64,000 nt of DNA from Nocardia yamanashiensis NBRC 100130 (GTDB lineage Bacteria > Actinomycetota > Actinomycetes > Mycobacteriales > Mycobacteriaceae). The stretch is from the NCBI RefSeq assembly GCF_001613325.1, contig NZ_BDCD01000007.1:186001-250000 (forward strand), in the 5' to 3' direction. Position 1 is the first letter of the stretch. Every line of letters starts with the position of its first letter. The position numbers and the translations under genes are program-made. Below, piece after piece: positions 52,313 to 60,994 of the stretch. The notes beneath the pieces were generated by a model. The model had not been told where the DNA came from. It did no database searches and was given only the letters and a program-made list of their open reading frames with translations.

Positions 52313-53316
52313 TTGCACACCACCAGATCTTGGGTCGAGAGCACCGCGCCCACCACGGCCGGCAGCGCGGCTTCGCCATTGGTGCAGGTGATGCGCGGCT
52401 GTACGCCATTGCCGGGGACCGCGTTGTTGAGCCCGGTCACCACCTGCGGGGCGATGGCCAGCAGGTCGGTGAGCTGGTTGGTCTGCGGCACCAGGCGGCG
52501 GATGAAGCTGTCCATCGGACCGTAGGCGTAGTCGTAGGCGTCGCGGGCTTCCTCCAGCACCGGAATCAGTGGCCCCAGTACGGCATTCGCCCGGTCCACG
52601 GCATCGAGCATGGTCTGTTCCTTGCTGGTGAACTGGCGCAGGATGCCGGCCAGCTGTTGCACCAGATCGCCCACGGCCTGGGACTTGCCGCCGAGGGAAT
52701 CGGCCACCAAGCCCAGGTTGCGGATGAGCAGCACGATGACGGCTTCGCTGTTGCGGGCCTGTTTGGTGAGCTTGTCCAGGTCCGCGAGCACCGGGCCGAT
52801 ACCGGAGCCGTCACCCTGGATGACGCGCAGCAGGTTGGTGCCGAACTGGTTGAGCTGCCCGGGATCCAGTGTCTCGAACAGCGGTTTGAAACCGTTGAAC
52901 AGCTTGGACACGTCGAAGCTGGCGATGGTTCGCTCCAGCGGAATCGTCGCTCCCACTTTCAGTTTCGCGCCCGGCTTACCTTCGGTGAGCAGCTCGACAT
53001 AGCGCTGGCCGATCAGATTCTGGTAGCGCACAGCGGCTTTGGTGTTCTCGTAGACGGGCCGCGATTCGTCCACGGTGAAGTGCACGCGGGCGCGGGTGCC
53101 GTCCAGTTCGACGGTTTCCACCTTGCCCACCGCGACGCCGGACATGCGCACCGAATCCCCGGCGAACAGGCCCGAGACATCGGTGAACACCGCGTCGTAG
53201 GTGACCTTCTCGCCCGGGATGGGCGTGCGCAGGGCGGTCACGATGAACACCGAGCAGGCGGCCACGATGAGCAGGAACACCGTCAGTTTGACGGCGGATT
53301 TGCCGACTTCGTTCAT
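52309..53316 (-). CDS. mceB: MceB subunit
   Basis: The product has 335 residues. The N-terminal helix is AVKLTVFLLIVAACSVFIVTAL. The MCE domain reads YDAVFTDVSGLFAGDSVRMSGVAVGKVETVELDGTRARVHFTV, then VRYQNLIGQRYVELL, the characteristic MceB string. C-terminal cysteines (ITCTNGE, VVCK) are present. It overlaps both neighbours by four bases. Confidence 0.92.
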   Translation of the reverse strand: MNEVGKSAVKLTVFLLIVAACSVFIVTALRTPIPGEKVTYDAVFTDVSGLFAGDSVRMSGVAVGKVETVELDGTRARVHFTVDESRPVYENTKAAVRYQNLIGQRYVELLTEGKPGAKLKVGATIPLERTIASFDVSKLFNGFKPLFETLDPGQLNQFGTNLLRVIQGDGSGIGPVLADLDKLTKQARNSEAVIVLLIRNLGLVADSLGGKSQAVGDLVQQLAGILRQFTSKEQTMLDAVDRANAVLGPLIPVLEEARDAYDYAYGPMDSFIRRLVPQTNQLTDLLAIAPQVVTGLNNAVPGNGVQPRITCTNGEAALPAVVGAVLSTQDLVVCK

Positions 53317-54338
53317 TTCCCCCCTCCCAGCGAATCGGCCAGGTACGGCATGTTCGTCGCGATGAGTTCCACCTGCAGCTGGACGTGCCCGTCCACGGTG
53401 GGGAACGCCTCGTTCATGGCGCGCAGCAGATTCGGCACCCGGTTGTAGGCCGGGGCCACGGTGCCGATGGAGATCGCGATGGGCACCGCCAGATCCAGCA
53501 CGCCCGACAGCACCGGCTTCAGGTTCGGGTTGTTGGTGGCCAGCAGCTTCGAAATGCCTTGCAGCACCGCCTCGTCCACGCCTTCGGTGGCTTTGTTGGT
53601 GCGCGCCCGGTTCTCGGCCTCGCCGAAGTAGGCGCTCTGTTCCAGCACCGCGAGAATGGCGTGCCCGGCCGACGGCGTCAGATCCCGGAACGCCCCGGTC
53701 ATATCCGCGCCGATCTCCAGATAGTGCGACAGCGGGGCCTGCTGACCGTCGGCCAGCATGCGTGCGGTCTCGAAGAACGATTGCAGCACCGGGCCGATGG
53801 CGGAGGCATTGTCGAGCATGAGATCTACCAGCCGCCGCACGGTCTCGGAATCGAGTACCTGGGTGAGCTTGGCCGCGCGCCGGAACACCCCCGCCACGGT
53901 GGCATTGGTGGCGTTCTCGCCGATGCTGAGGATGCTGTGCTCCTTCAGCTGCGCGCCACCGCTGCCGGCCACCAATTCGATGGCGCTGGAACCGAATACG
54001 TTCGAGGAGGTGAACCGCGCGGTCACGTCGTCGGTGAGCGCCGACGCCTGATTCCGCTCGATCTCCACCTTGATCCGCTGATGCCCGTAGCCGATGGTCT
54101 CCACCTCGCGCACGCTGCCGATGGCATAGCCGCGGAACTTCACCTCCGCGCCCGGCGCGAGACCCTCACCGAGCGTGGCCGCGTCGATGGTCAGCTGGAA
54201 CCGGTCCGCGAAAGAGCCCTTCGCATAGGAACTCACCACCAGCGTCACCGTCACGATGACCACGGCGATGACGAATCCGCGCACCCGCAGCGCCCACGGT
54301 CCGGCCGCGCGGCCGGAATGATCCTTGAATACCGCCAT
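53313..54338 (-). CDS. mceA: MceA subunit
   Basis: The product has 341 residues from the ATG at 54338 (MAVFKDHSG), two bases after the upstream yrbE stop. The helix is FVIAVVIVTVTLVVSSYA. The MCE core is LTIDAATLGEGLAPGAEVKFRGYAIGSVREVETIGYGHQRIKVEIERNQ, and FTSSNVFGSSAIELV follows. The helical tail includes FFETARMLADGQQAPLSHYLEIGADMTG. It is the first shaft subunit after the two permeases. Confidence 0.92.
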   Translation of the reverse strand: MAVFKDHSGRAAGPWALRVRGFVIAVVIVTVTLVVSSYAKGSFADRFQLTIDAATLGEGLAPGAEVKFRGYAIGSVREVETIGYGHQRIKVEIERNQASALTDDVTARFTSSNVFGSSAIELVAGSGGAQLKEHSILSIGENATNATVAGVFRRAAKLTQVLDSETVRRLVDLMLDNASAIGPVLQSFFETARMLADGQQAPLSHYLEIGADMTGAFRDLTPSAGHAILAVLEQSAYFGEAENRARTNKATEGVDEAVLQGISKLLATNNPNLKPVLSGVLDLAVPIAISIGTVAPAYNRVPNLLRAMNEAFPTVDGHVQLQVELIATNMPYLADSLGGGK

Positions 54339-54340
54339 GA

Positions 54341-55210
54341 CTACCCCGAGATCCGGATGCCGACGTCCAGGCCCCAGATCACGATCGTCAGGATCATGTC
54401 CAGGATGACCACCAGCACCAGGCTGGCGCGAATGGCGCGACCCGAGGCCCGGCCCACGCCCTCCGGGCCGCCGCTGGCGTAGAAGCCCTGGTAGCCGTGG
54501 ATGAGAATGATGGTGACCACGAAGATCGTCGCCTTGATCAGCGAGGCGATCACGTCGCCGGGTTGCAGGAAGGCGTCGAAATAGTGGTAGTAGGTGCCGG
54601 AGGACTGCCCGTGCAGCACGTTCACCACGGTCGCGCAGGACAGGTACGACAGGATGAGCGTGAGCAGGTGCAGCGGCACGATGGTGATCACGCCGGCGAT
54701 GACGCGGGTGGTCACCACGAACGGCATGGGCCGCAGGCCGATCGCCTCCAGGGCGTCGATCTCCTCGGAGATGCGCATGGCCCCGATCTCGGCGGTCATG
54801 CGGCAACCCGCCTGCGCGGCGAAGCCGATGGCGGCCACCATCGGGGCCATCTCACGAGTATTGGCGTAGGCCGAGACGAAGCCGGTGAGCGGCCCCATGC
54901 CGACCATGTTCAGCGCGGTGAAACCCTCCACGCCGATGGAACCGCCGACCGCGATGCCGAGGAAGGCCAGCACCGCCACGGTGCCGCCGCCCACGATGAT
55001 CGCGCCGGAGCCCCAGGTGATGTCGGACAGGATGAGCATGGTCTGGCGGCGGTACACCCGCAGCGTGTGCGGGACGGCGGCCAGCACCTCGTAGACGAAA
55101 GTGGCCTGGTGCCCGAGGGATTCGAAGACGCCCATCGGCGCCTGCACGCTCTTGCCGGCCAGTCGGCCGACCTCGCCGAGCGGTTGATAGCGGGCGGGTA
55201 CTTGAGTCAT
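54341..55210 (-). CDS. yrbEB: YrbE-type Mce permease, second copy (YrbEB)
   Basis: The product has 289 residues from the ATG at 55210 (MTQVPARYQPLGE), overlapping the yrbEA stop by one base. MlaE-family features: SDITWGSGAIIVGGGTVAVL, GFVSAYANTREMAPMVAAIGFAAQAGCRMTAEIGAMRISEEIDALEAIGLRPMPFVVTTRVIAG. It has five to six helices. With YrbEA it forms the inner-membrane channel of the ABC-type lipid importer. The ATPase (MceG) is usually encoded elsewhere and is not in this window. Confidence 0.92.
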   Translation of the reverse strand: MTQVPARYQPLGEVGRLAGKSVQAPMGVFESLGHQATFVYEVLAAVPHTLRVYRRQTMLILSDITWGSGAIIVGGGTVAVLAFLGIAVGGSIGVEGFTALNMVGMGPLTGFVSAYANTREMAPMVAAIGFAAQAGCRMTAEIGAMRISEEIDALEAIGLRPMPFVVTTRVIAGVITIVPLHLLTLILSYLSCATVVNVLHGQSSGTYYHYFDAFLQPGDVIASLIKATIFVVTIILIHGYQGFYASGGPEGVGRASGRAIRASLVLVVILDMILTIVIWGLDVGIRISG

Positions 55211-56040
55211 CAGCCCACCTGCGTCGGGATGAACATCGAAACCAGCTGGGTGATCACCAGATTCACGCCGAAGGCGGCGATCACGCCGATCACCACGGCC
55301 GCGTTCACGGCATTGGCGACGCCCTTCGGACCGGAGGTGGCCTCGAGTCCGCGCTGGCACGAGACGATCAGCACGATCACCCCGAAGATGATGGATTTCA
55401 CGATGGCCACGGCCAGATCGCTCATTTTCGCGAACGCCGCGAAGGCGCTCAGATAGCTGCCGGGCGTGACGCCCTGGAAGCCGACCGCGATCACGTAGCC
55501 GGTGAACACGCCCATGAAGATGATCAGCATGCAGAGCAGCGGCGTGAGCGCGATCATGGCCGCCAGCCGCGGCGCGACGAGCCGCCGGATCGGGTCGATT
55601 CCCATGGTGCGCAAGGCATCCACTTCATCGCGGATGGTGCGCGCGCCCAGATCCGAGGCGATGGCCGAACCGGCCGCGCCGCCCAGCAGCAGCGCGGTCA
55701 CCATGGGCGCGCCCTGCCGGATCACGCCGAGCCCGCCGGCCGCGCCTGAGACAGAGCTCGCGCCGACCTGCTGGGTCAGGCTGCCGACCTGGACGGCGAC
55801 GATGACGCCGAACGGAACCGCTACCAGCACAGCGGGAATCGCGGTAACGCTGACGATGAACCAGCCCTGTTGTAGCGTCTCACGCCACGGATGCCGCAGT
55901 TTCACGATGTCGAGCACCAGGTAGCGGAAGGCCGCCACCGCCAGCTGCAGCGTTCGCCCGAATGTCCGCAGCCCCGAGAGCACGAACTCGACGGCCGGCC
56001 GTACGTACGGCTCGGGCCCCCGAATGACCTTGTCGACCAA
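55210..56040 (-). CDS. yrbEA: YrbE-type Mce permease, first copy (YrbEA)
   Basis: The product has 276 residues from a TTG (MVDKVIRGPEPYVRP), the only start before the family's conserved region. It contains VGSLTQQVGASSVSGAAGGLGVIRQGAPMVTALLLGGAAGSAIASDLGARTIRDEVDALRTMGIDPIRRLVAPRLAAM, a classic MlaE/YrbE segment with the EQ-loop equivalent. First gene of the mce operon, with the promoter/operator element about 80-110 bases upstream. Confidence 0.92.
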   Translation of the reverse strand: MVDKVIRGPEPYVRPAVEFVLSGLRTFGRTLQLAVAAFRYLVLDIVKLRHPWRETLQQGWFIVSVTAIPAVLVAVPFGVIVAVQVGSLTQQVGASSVSGAAGGLGVIRQGAPMVTALLLGGAAGSAIASDLGARTIRDEVDALRTMGIDPIRRLVAPRLAAMIALTPLLCMLIIFMGVFTGYVIAVGFQGVTPGSYLSAFAAFAKMSDLAVAIVKSIIFGVIVLIVSCQRGLEATSGPKGVANAVNAAVVIGVIAAFGVNLVITQLVSMFIPTQVG

Positions 56041-56117
56041 TGTCTACCACCCCACGTCCCCACTGTGGTCGAGGTCGTACCGGCGCTCCTGTCCGCCGGT
56101 ATCGACTGGCCGAGACA

Positions 56118-56146
56118 GTAATACACATTTCGGACTGACGTGTCAG
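56118..56146 (-). promoter_or_regulatory. Candidate promoter of the mce operon
   Basis: On the minus strand CTGACA (complement at 56141-56146) is followed after 17 bases by TATTAC (complement at 56118-56123). This is a sigma70-like pair matching five and four of six consensus positions, about 80 bases upstream of the yrbEA TTG. Confidence 0.5.
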
Positions 56147-56148
56147 TC
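56133..56148. promoter_or_regulatory. Perfect palindrome over the mce -35 box, candidate TetR operator
   Basis: GACTGAC-GT-GTCAGTC has perfect 7-base arms and covers the proposed -35 hexamer. Binding here would block RNA polymerase. The two tetR genes at the far end of the operon are the natural candidates. Confidence 0.6.
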
Positions 56149-56255
56149 TTCACGAATATTGTTGCTCGGCTTGACCTTGCGAGCGTTTCTGGTGCAAAAT
56201 GCCCAGCTCAGCGGGATATGGATGGTGAAATGCGCTGCTTCAGCAAGCGATCAGC

Positions 56256-56298
56256 AAAAGAGAATGCCGCCGAACCGACTGTCTGGTTCGACGGCATT
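56256..56298 (-). terminator. Rho-independent terminator of the alkB-rub operon
   Basis: Fourteen-base arms (56263-56276 and 56285-56298) pair with one mismatch around an 8-base loop. On the minus strand the hairpin is followed by TCTCTTTT. It lies 17 bases after the reductase stop at 56316. It is the clearest intrinsic terminator in the window. Confidence 0.85.
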
Positions 56299-56315
56299 TC
56301 AGTTATTGCGAGGGG

Positions 56316-57614
56316 TTAGCTCGTCAGCTGTCCCAGAGGGATATCGGCAGCGTCCGGCGCGAGCCCGGCGGTGATCGATTCCCGGGCGGCGCGGAAGTCC
56401 GCCGGGCAGCCGACGGCGACCGCGCCGACCACGCGATCCGATCGGGCGGCTAGCACCATGAACTTGCCCTCGGCGACCGAACCACGAAGCAGCAGTTCGT
56501 CTTCCGGGGCGATGCGGCCCGCGAACTGGAGGTTGACCCCGTACTGCATGGACCAGCCCCAGGGGATCTCCAGGGGGCCGGGAGCCAGGCCGAGCATCGA
56601 CCGCGCGACGGCGGCGCCCTGGGCCTGCGCGCTGTTCCAATGCTCCTCGCGCCGATGGCCGCCCAGCTCCGGGTCGAACCGGGCGGCGACATCGCCCGCG
56701 GCGAAGACGCCGGGAGCCGAGGTCCGGAAGCGCTCGTCCACGCGGATTCCGTCCGAGACATCCAGACCGGCGGCGACCGCCAGGGCCGTATCGGGAACCG
56801 AACCGATGGCGACCAGCGCCGCGTCGGCGGTCCAGGTCCGGCCGTCGACGGCGGTCGCGAGCACGCCCGCGGGGGTGTGCCGGAACGCGTCCACGGGGGC
56901 CAGATCGGCGAGCAGGACTTCCGAGTGCAGCTCGACGCCGTTGCGCGCGTGCATATCTCGATAGAACTCGCCGACCACGGCGGGCGCGACGCGATCCAGC
57001 GGACGCCGGGCGGCGTCCAGCATCGTCACCCGGGCGCCGAGGGCGCGGGCGGTGGCGGCGACCTCACAGCCGATCAGCCCGGCGCCGACGATGAGCAGCG
57101 ACTTGTCCGCCACCGGGGCGTCCGGCGGCGCGTCGCCAGGCCCGGCGGAGACATAGCGGCCGGAGGTTCGCCCGGTGATCGCGAACCGCAAGGCGTCGGT
57201 GTCCGCACTGCCCCGCAATGTGTGCAGTACGGACCGGCCGTCCGCCGCCACGCCGTCCGACTGCCGGGGCAAGGCGCGCGGACGCGCGCCGGTGGCCAGC
57301 AACAGGCTGTCGTACCCGAGCTCGGAGCCGTCCGTCAGCCGCACCCGCGCGCCCGCCACGTCCACGCTCGCCACCGCCGTCGCGGTGCGGATATCGACGG
57401 CGTGCGCATGCCAGAAGTCGGCCGTCTGCAACAGCATCCGGCTCTCGGTGGCGGTGCCGGCGAGCAGTTCCTTGGACACCATCGGGCGGCGGTACGGCAG
57501 CCCGGATTCCGCGCCGAGCAGGACGATCTCGCCGGTGTAACCCTCGGTGCGCAGGGTGCGGGCGGCGGTCGCGCCCGCCACGCCCGCACCCACGATGACG
57601 ATGCGCTCACTCAC
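56316..57614 (-). CDS. rubB: Rubredoxin reductase (NAD(P)H-dependent, FAD)
   Basis: The product has 432 residues from a GTG overlapping the rubA2 stop (GTGA). FAD-binding [13 protein letters not shown] is at 5-17, the second dinucleotide loop [17 protein letters not shown] near 175, and the FAD-contact motif [10 protein letters not shown] near 305. Length and domain order match ferredoxin/rubredoxin reductases of alkane hydroxylase systems. It passes electrons from NAD(P)H to the rubredoxins encoded just upstream. A terminator follows. Confidence 0.9.
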   Translation of the reverse strand: MSERIVIVGAGVAGATAARTLRTEGYTGEIVLLGAESGLPYRRPMVSKELLAGTATESRMLLQTADFWHAHAVDIRTATAVASVDVAGARVRLTDGSELGYDSLLLATGARPRALPRQSDGVAADGRSVLHTLRGSADTDALRFAITGRTSGRYVSAGPGDAPPDAPVADKSLLIVGAGLIGCEVAATARALGARVTMLDAARRPLDRVAPAVVGEFYRDMHARNGVELHSEVLLADLAPVDAFRHTPAGVLATAVDGRTWTADAALVAIGSVPDTALAVAAGLDVSDGIRVDERFRTSAPGVFAAGDVAARFDPELGGHRREEHWNSAQAQGAAVARSMLGLAPGPLEIPWGWSMQYGVNLQFAGRIAPEDELLLRGSVAEGKFMVLAARSDRVVGAVAVGCPADFRAARESITAGLAPDAADIPLGQLTS

Positions 57615-57793
57615 GCGCGACTGACCTCGACCATCTCGAAATCGACCTTGGCCGCGCCGCAATCGGGGCAGGACCAGTCCTCGGGGATGTCGGCCCAGCG
57701 GGTACCGGGGGCGATGCCGTCCTCGGGCCAGCCGAGTTCCTCGTCGTACTCGAAGCCGCACTGCAGGCAGCGGAAGAGTTTGTAGTCAGTCAT
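57611..57793 (-). CDS. rubA2: Rubredoxin, AlkG2 type
   Basis: The product has 60 residues. Iron ligands are CLQCG and CPDCG, with [25 protein letters not shown] between. [15 protein letters not shown] lacks the extra residue found in the neighbour, placing it with the AlkG2 group known to serve alkane hydroxylases. It overlaps rubA1 by eight bases. Confidence 0.95.
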   Translation of the reverse strand: MTDYKLFRCLQCGFEYDEELGWPEDGIAPGTRWADIPEDWSCPDCGAAKVDFEMVEVSRA

Positions 57794-57974
57794 GGGGGTG
57801 TCCTGTGTCGGCGGAAACGGATTCGAAGTCGAGCTTTTCCCGCACGCCGCAGTCCGGACAGCACCAGTCGTCCGGAATCGAGGACCACGGGGTGCCGGGC
57901 GGGAAGCCTTCGCGGGGTGCGCCTTTCGCCTCGTCGTAGACGTAATCGCAGACGGGGCAGCGGTATTCGGACAT
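57786..57974 (-). CDS. rubA1: Rubredoxin, AlkG1 type
   Basis: The product has 62 residues from the ATG at 57974, sharing one base with the alkB stop. Ligands are [10 protein letters not shown] and CPDCG. The second site continues [13 protein letters not shown], with an inserted Arg-containing residue, the mark of the AlkG1 group, whose role in hydroxylation is less clear. The His/Asp tail (TGHPHD) is unusual. Confidence 0.95.
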   Translation of the reverse strand: MSEYRCPVCDYVYDEAKGAPREGFPPGTPWSSIPDDWCCPDCGVREKLDFESVSADTGHPHD

Positions 57975-59194
57975 CAGTGGGCTCCGTACCGCGCCAGCAC
58001 GCGATCGCGCTTGCCGGGCTGGATGTTCACGCGGGTGATATCGCCGCTGTAATGCTCGAGCACACGGTGATCCATCACCTTGCGCCAGAGTGGCGGGAGG
58101 TATGCCAGACCGATCATGGAGGCGTAACCGCTCGGCAGATTCGGCGCGCCGTCCATACTCCGCAGCGTTTGATACCGACGCGTCGGATTCGCGTGATGAT
58201 CGCTGTGCCGCTGCAGGTGGTACAGGAAGATATTGGTGACGATGTGGTCGGAGTTCCAGCTGTGCTCGGGCGTGCAGCGCTCGTAGCGGCCGCTCGCCGT
58301 CTTCTGCCGCAGCAGACCGTAGTGCTCGAGGTAGTTCACGGTCTCCAGTAGTGAGAAGCCGTAAACCGCTTGCAGCACCAGGAACGGCAGCACCGCCGGC
58401 CCGAAGACCGCCGCGAGCACGCCCCACAGCACCACCGACATGAGCCAGGCGTTCAGCACGTCGTTGTGAATCTTCCACGGGCGCTTGCCCAGTCGCTCCA
58501 GGCGCTTGGCCTCGAGCTCCCACGAACTGCGCAGGCTGCCCCAGACGCTGCGCGGCAGGAAGCTCCAGAAGGTCTCGGCGAAGCGGGCGCTGGCGGGATC
58601 CTCGGGGGTGGCCACCCGTACGTGATGGCCGCGATTGTGCTCGATGTAGAAGTGCCCGTAGAAGGTCTGTGCGAGGGTGATCTTCGACAGCCAGCGCTCG
58701 AGTTCGTCCTTCTTGTGGCCGAGTTCGTGCGCGGTATTGATGCCGACGCCGCCCATCACGCCGATGCTGAGCGCGAGCCCGATCTTGGAGAGCAGGCTCA
58801 GCCCGCCGTCGATACCGAGCCAGGACAGGTCGCCCGCGGTCCACAGATAGCTCGCGAACACCAGGCTGAGCAGCTGGAACGGAATGTAGACGTAGGTGCA
58901 GTACCGGTAGTACTTGTCGTTCTCCAGGTACTCCATCACCTCGTCCGGGGGATTCTGCCCGTCCGGCCCGAAGAAGCGGTCCAGCAGCGGCAGCAGTACG
59001 TAGACCAGCAGCGGGCCGATCCACCACCACACCGATGCCAGCGGCGCACTCCAGCTGAACTGGTTGAACGCCCACACCAGGGCGGCGGCGAGAAATATCG
59101 CGGTCGGTGGCACCAGGCCGAACAGCCAGAGGTAGCGCTTGCGGTCACGCCACTGCGGTAGTGCGCGCGACTCCTCGATTCGAGACGTCGTCAT
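57974..59194 (-). CDS. alkB: Alkane 1-monooxygenase (AlkB, membrane di-iron)
   Basis: The product has 406 residues. CAGGAGAT precedes the ATG. Six hydrophobic helices and the full set of histidine boxes are present: HELGH (156-160), EHNRGHH (185-191), LQRHSDHH (327-334) and the AlkB-specific NYLEHYG (287-293). It hydroxylates terminal methyl groups of medium-chain alkanes, with electrons from rubredoxin and RubB. Gene order alkB-rubA1-rubA2-rubB with a divergent tetR is the standard Nocardia/Rhodococcus alkane operon. Confidence 0.96.
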   Translation of the reverse strand: MTTSRIEESRALPQWRDRKRYLWLFGLVPPTAIFLAAALVWAFNQFSWSAPLASVWWWIGPLLVYVLLPLLDRFFGPDGQNPPDEVMEYLENDKYYRYCTYVYIPFQLLSLVFASYLWTAGDLSWLGIDGGLSLLSKIGLALSIGVMGGVGINTAHELGHKKDELERWLSKITLAQTFYGHFYIEHNRGHHVRVATPEDPASARFAETFWSFLPRSVWGSLRSSWELEAKRLERLGKRPWKIHNDVLNAWLMSVVLWGVLAAVFGPAVLPFLVLQAVYGFSLLETVNYLEHYGLLRQKTASGRYERCTPEHSWNSDHIVTNIFLYHLQRHSDHHANPTRRYQTLRSMDGAPNLPSGYASMIGLAYLPPLWRKVMDHRVLEHYSGDITRVNIQPGKRDRVLARYGAH

Positions 59195-59213
59195 TGTCGA
59201 TCTCCTGAGCGTT

Positions 59214-59250
59214 TACACTTCTTGTCGAAGTGTATCCAGTAGATACACTT
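59214..59250. promoter_or_regulatory. Three-half-site operator between alkB and its TetR gene
   Basis: TACACTTC (59214-59221), GAAGTGTATC (59227-59236) and GATACACTT (59242-59250) are alternating inverted half-sites. They create two overlapping perfect palindromes with 8- and 9-base arms and identical 5-base spacers. The array starts 20 bases upstream of alkB and ends 40 bases before the regulator's likely start, so one element can control both directions. Confidence 0.75.
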
Positions 59251-59289
59251 GTCCTCGGAATGTCAACGGACGAGACGAAAGGGCAGCTC

Positions 59290-59928
59290 ATGTACGCTCT
59301 TCAGGTGGCCGACACGCCGAACTTCCAAACCGAGATGCGTCAATTGCTGCGCGAGCGGATCATCGAGACCGCCCGCCGCGTGGTCGTCACCGAAGGCTGG
59401 GGCGCGGTGAACATGTCCCGCCTCGCCAAGGAAGTCGGCGTCAGCCGCCCGGTCATGTACAAGGAATTCGCCAACAAACACGACCTGGCCGAAGTGGTGA
59501 TCCGTCAGGAGGTCGACGTCTTCCTGCTCGGCATCGCGCAATGCCTGGCCGCGCACCCCGTGGATTCGACCGCCGGCATGATCGCGGCGGTCGACTTCAC
59601 GCTGCGCACCGGCGCCGACAACACCCTCCTCAAAGCCGTCCTCAGCGGCCGCACCGGCGCCGACACCAGCCTGCTCCCGGTCCTGATGACCGAACCCGAA
59701 CCGGTCCTAGGCCGCGCCATCGAAGCCGTGGCCGCGGCCCTGCGCCTCCAATACGAATTGGCCACCATCTCCGACGCCGACCTCGCGGCAGCCTCGGAAA
59801 CCCTTGTCCGCCTGGCCCTGAGCCACCTCTTCCAGCCCATCGGCCCCATCGAGCGCGCGGTCGATCAAATCGCCACCGTCATCAAGGCCGTACTGGCCCC
59901 CGCCCTTGGTACTCCGCCAGCAGCCTGA
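59290..59928 (+). CDS. TetR family regulator of the alkane operon (AlkU-like)
   Basis: The product has 212 residues from the ATG at 59290 (MYALQVADTPNFQ), which has AAAGGG six bases upstream. ATG 59260 and GTG 59230 are also in frame, but the latter lies inside the operator. The HTH is RERIIETARRVVVTEGWGAVNMSRLAKEVGVSRPVMYKEFANKHDLAEVVI. Position and divergence match the regulators beside actinobacterial alkB genes, which probably respond to alkanes or their acids. The 3' end overlaps the small antisense gene by 47 bases. Confidence 0.88.
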   Translation: MYALQVADTPNFQTEMRQLLRERIIETARRVVVTEGWGAVNMSRLAKEVGVSRPVMYKEFANKHDLAEVVIRQEVDVFLLGIAQCLAAHPVDSTAGMIAAVDFTLRTGADNTLLKAVLSGRTGADTSLLPVLMTEPEPVLGRAIEAVAAALRLQYELATISDADLAAASETLVRLALSHLFQPIGPIERAVDQIATVIKAVLAPALGTPPAA

Positions 59929-60064
59929 GATACCGAGCCTCCTTCTCCCCCAGCATTTCCCGAGCCTGCCGCAATCGCTCGATATCCGCGTCCAGGATCG
60001 CCCCGTACTCACGGATCACCGCCAACCGCTCCGCCACCTGACTCACCGTCAGCGGTTCAGTCAT
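59882..60064 (-). CDS. Small helical protein of unknown function, coupled to the aldo/keto reductase
   Basis: The product has 60 residues (MTEPLTVSQVAERLAVIREYGAILDADIERLRQAREMLGEKEARYLRLLAEYQGRG...). Its ATG lies eight bases inside the end of the upstream gene. The sequence is almost entirely helix-forming with heptad-like Leu/Ile spacing, suggesting a coiled coil. Its 3' 47 bases are antisense to the tetR end. The composition looks like real protein, but short high-GC frames can mislead. Confidence 0.5.
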   Translation of the reverse strand: MTEPLTVSQVAERLAVIREYGAILDADIERLRQAREMLGEKEARYLRLLAEYQGRGPVRP

Positions 60065-60917
60065 TCACGGCCTGGATGCGCTGGTAGGTCTCGTCTGTGA
60101 ACACGTAGGTCTCCGGATCGGCGACGGGGTTGGCCCGTCTATTCTCGTTCAGCCCGTCCAGTCTCCGCATCTCGTCGACGCCGAGTTCGAAGCCGAAGAG
60201 GTCGGCGTTGGCGCGGATATGCGCTGCGGAAGTCGAGCGCGGGATCACGCACAGCCCATGCTGTACATGCCAGTGCAGGACTACCTGGGCGGCCGACTTC
60301 CCGTGCGCTGCCGCGATTCGCTCGACCACTGGATTACGCAACAGCTCGCCGCCTTGCATGAGGGGACTCCAGGACTGCACCGCTATGCCGCGGTCCGCGC
60401 AATAGCGCCGCAGGTCGTTCTGTGCCACGAAGGGATGCAGTTCCACCGAATTCACCGCGGGCGTCACCCGGGCTGTGGCTGTCAGTCGCTCTAGCCGAGC
60501 CGCGGAGAAGTTCGATACCCCGATGGCCCGCACCAGACCCTCCTCCAGGAGGTCTTCCAGCGCCCGCCAGGTTTCCGCCGCCACCTCATCGAAAGGCCAA
60601 TGGATCAAATACAAGTCGATCCACTCCAGGCCGAGGCGTTCGAGGCTGGCGCGGCAGCTGTCGACGGTGTGCCGATAGCCTTCGCGGTCCACTACTTTCG
60701 TGGTCACGAATACCTCCTCGCGAGGCAATCCGGAAGCGCGCACGGCCCGCCCTACGCCGCGCTCGTTGCCGTACCCGGCGGCCGTGTCGACGCCTCGGTA
60801 GCCGGCTTCCAATGCCGTCGCGACCGCTCGCTCCGCGGTCGCCTCGTCCAATTGCCAAGTGCCCGAACCCACCATCGGCAGCTCGCCGCCGTGGTTCAGC
60901 TTCACAGTCGGCCCCAT
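60057..60917 (-). CDS. Aldo/keto reductase
   Basis: The product has 286 residues. AGGAGG precedes the ATG at 60917. The catalytic tetrad is visible: D44 (GVDTAAGYG), Y49, K74 (VTTKVVD) and H106 (YLIHWP). IGVSNFSAARLE and IPRSTSAAHIRANADLFGFEL are the NADPH-binding family signatures. It reduces small aldehydes or ketones and has a broad specificity range. It is divergent from the ATPase/SUKH-4 gene with 77 bases between starts. Confidence 0.92.
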   Translation of the reverse strand: MGPTVKLNHGGELPMVGSGTWQLDEATAERAVATALEAGYRGVDTAAGYGNERGVGRAVRASGLPREEVFVTTKVVDREGYRHTVDSCRASLERLGLEWIDLYLIHWPFDEVAAETWRALEDLLEEGLVRAIGVSNFSAARLERLTATARVTPAVNSVELHPFVAQNDLRRYCADRGIAVQSWSPLMQGGELLRNPVVERIAAAHGKSAAQVVLHWHVQHGLCVIPRSTSAAHIRANADLFGFELGVDEMRRLDGLNENRRANPVADPETYVFTDETYQRIQAVND

Positions 60918-60994
60918 CGTGTCCTCCTCGGTCGATGTGGCCGACGGTAGGGGTTCGAGCGCGCTCGAAGTCAACCGTCCGTGCACAATGTCGT

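Noticed and set aside
47641..56040. Assigning the mce operon to the cholesterol-importing mce4 type because a cyp125 gene is in the window
   Set aside because: The P450 is about 42 kb away, no other sterol-catabolic genes adjoin the operon, and the operator does not fit the KstR pattern.
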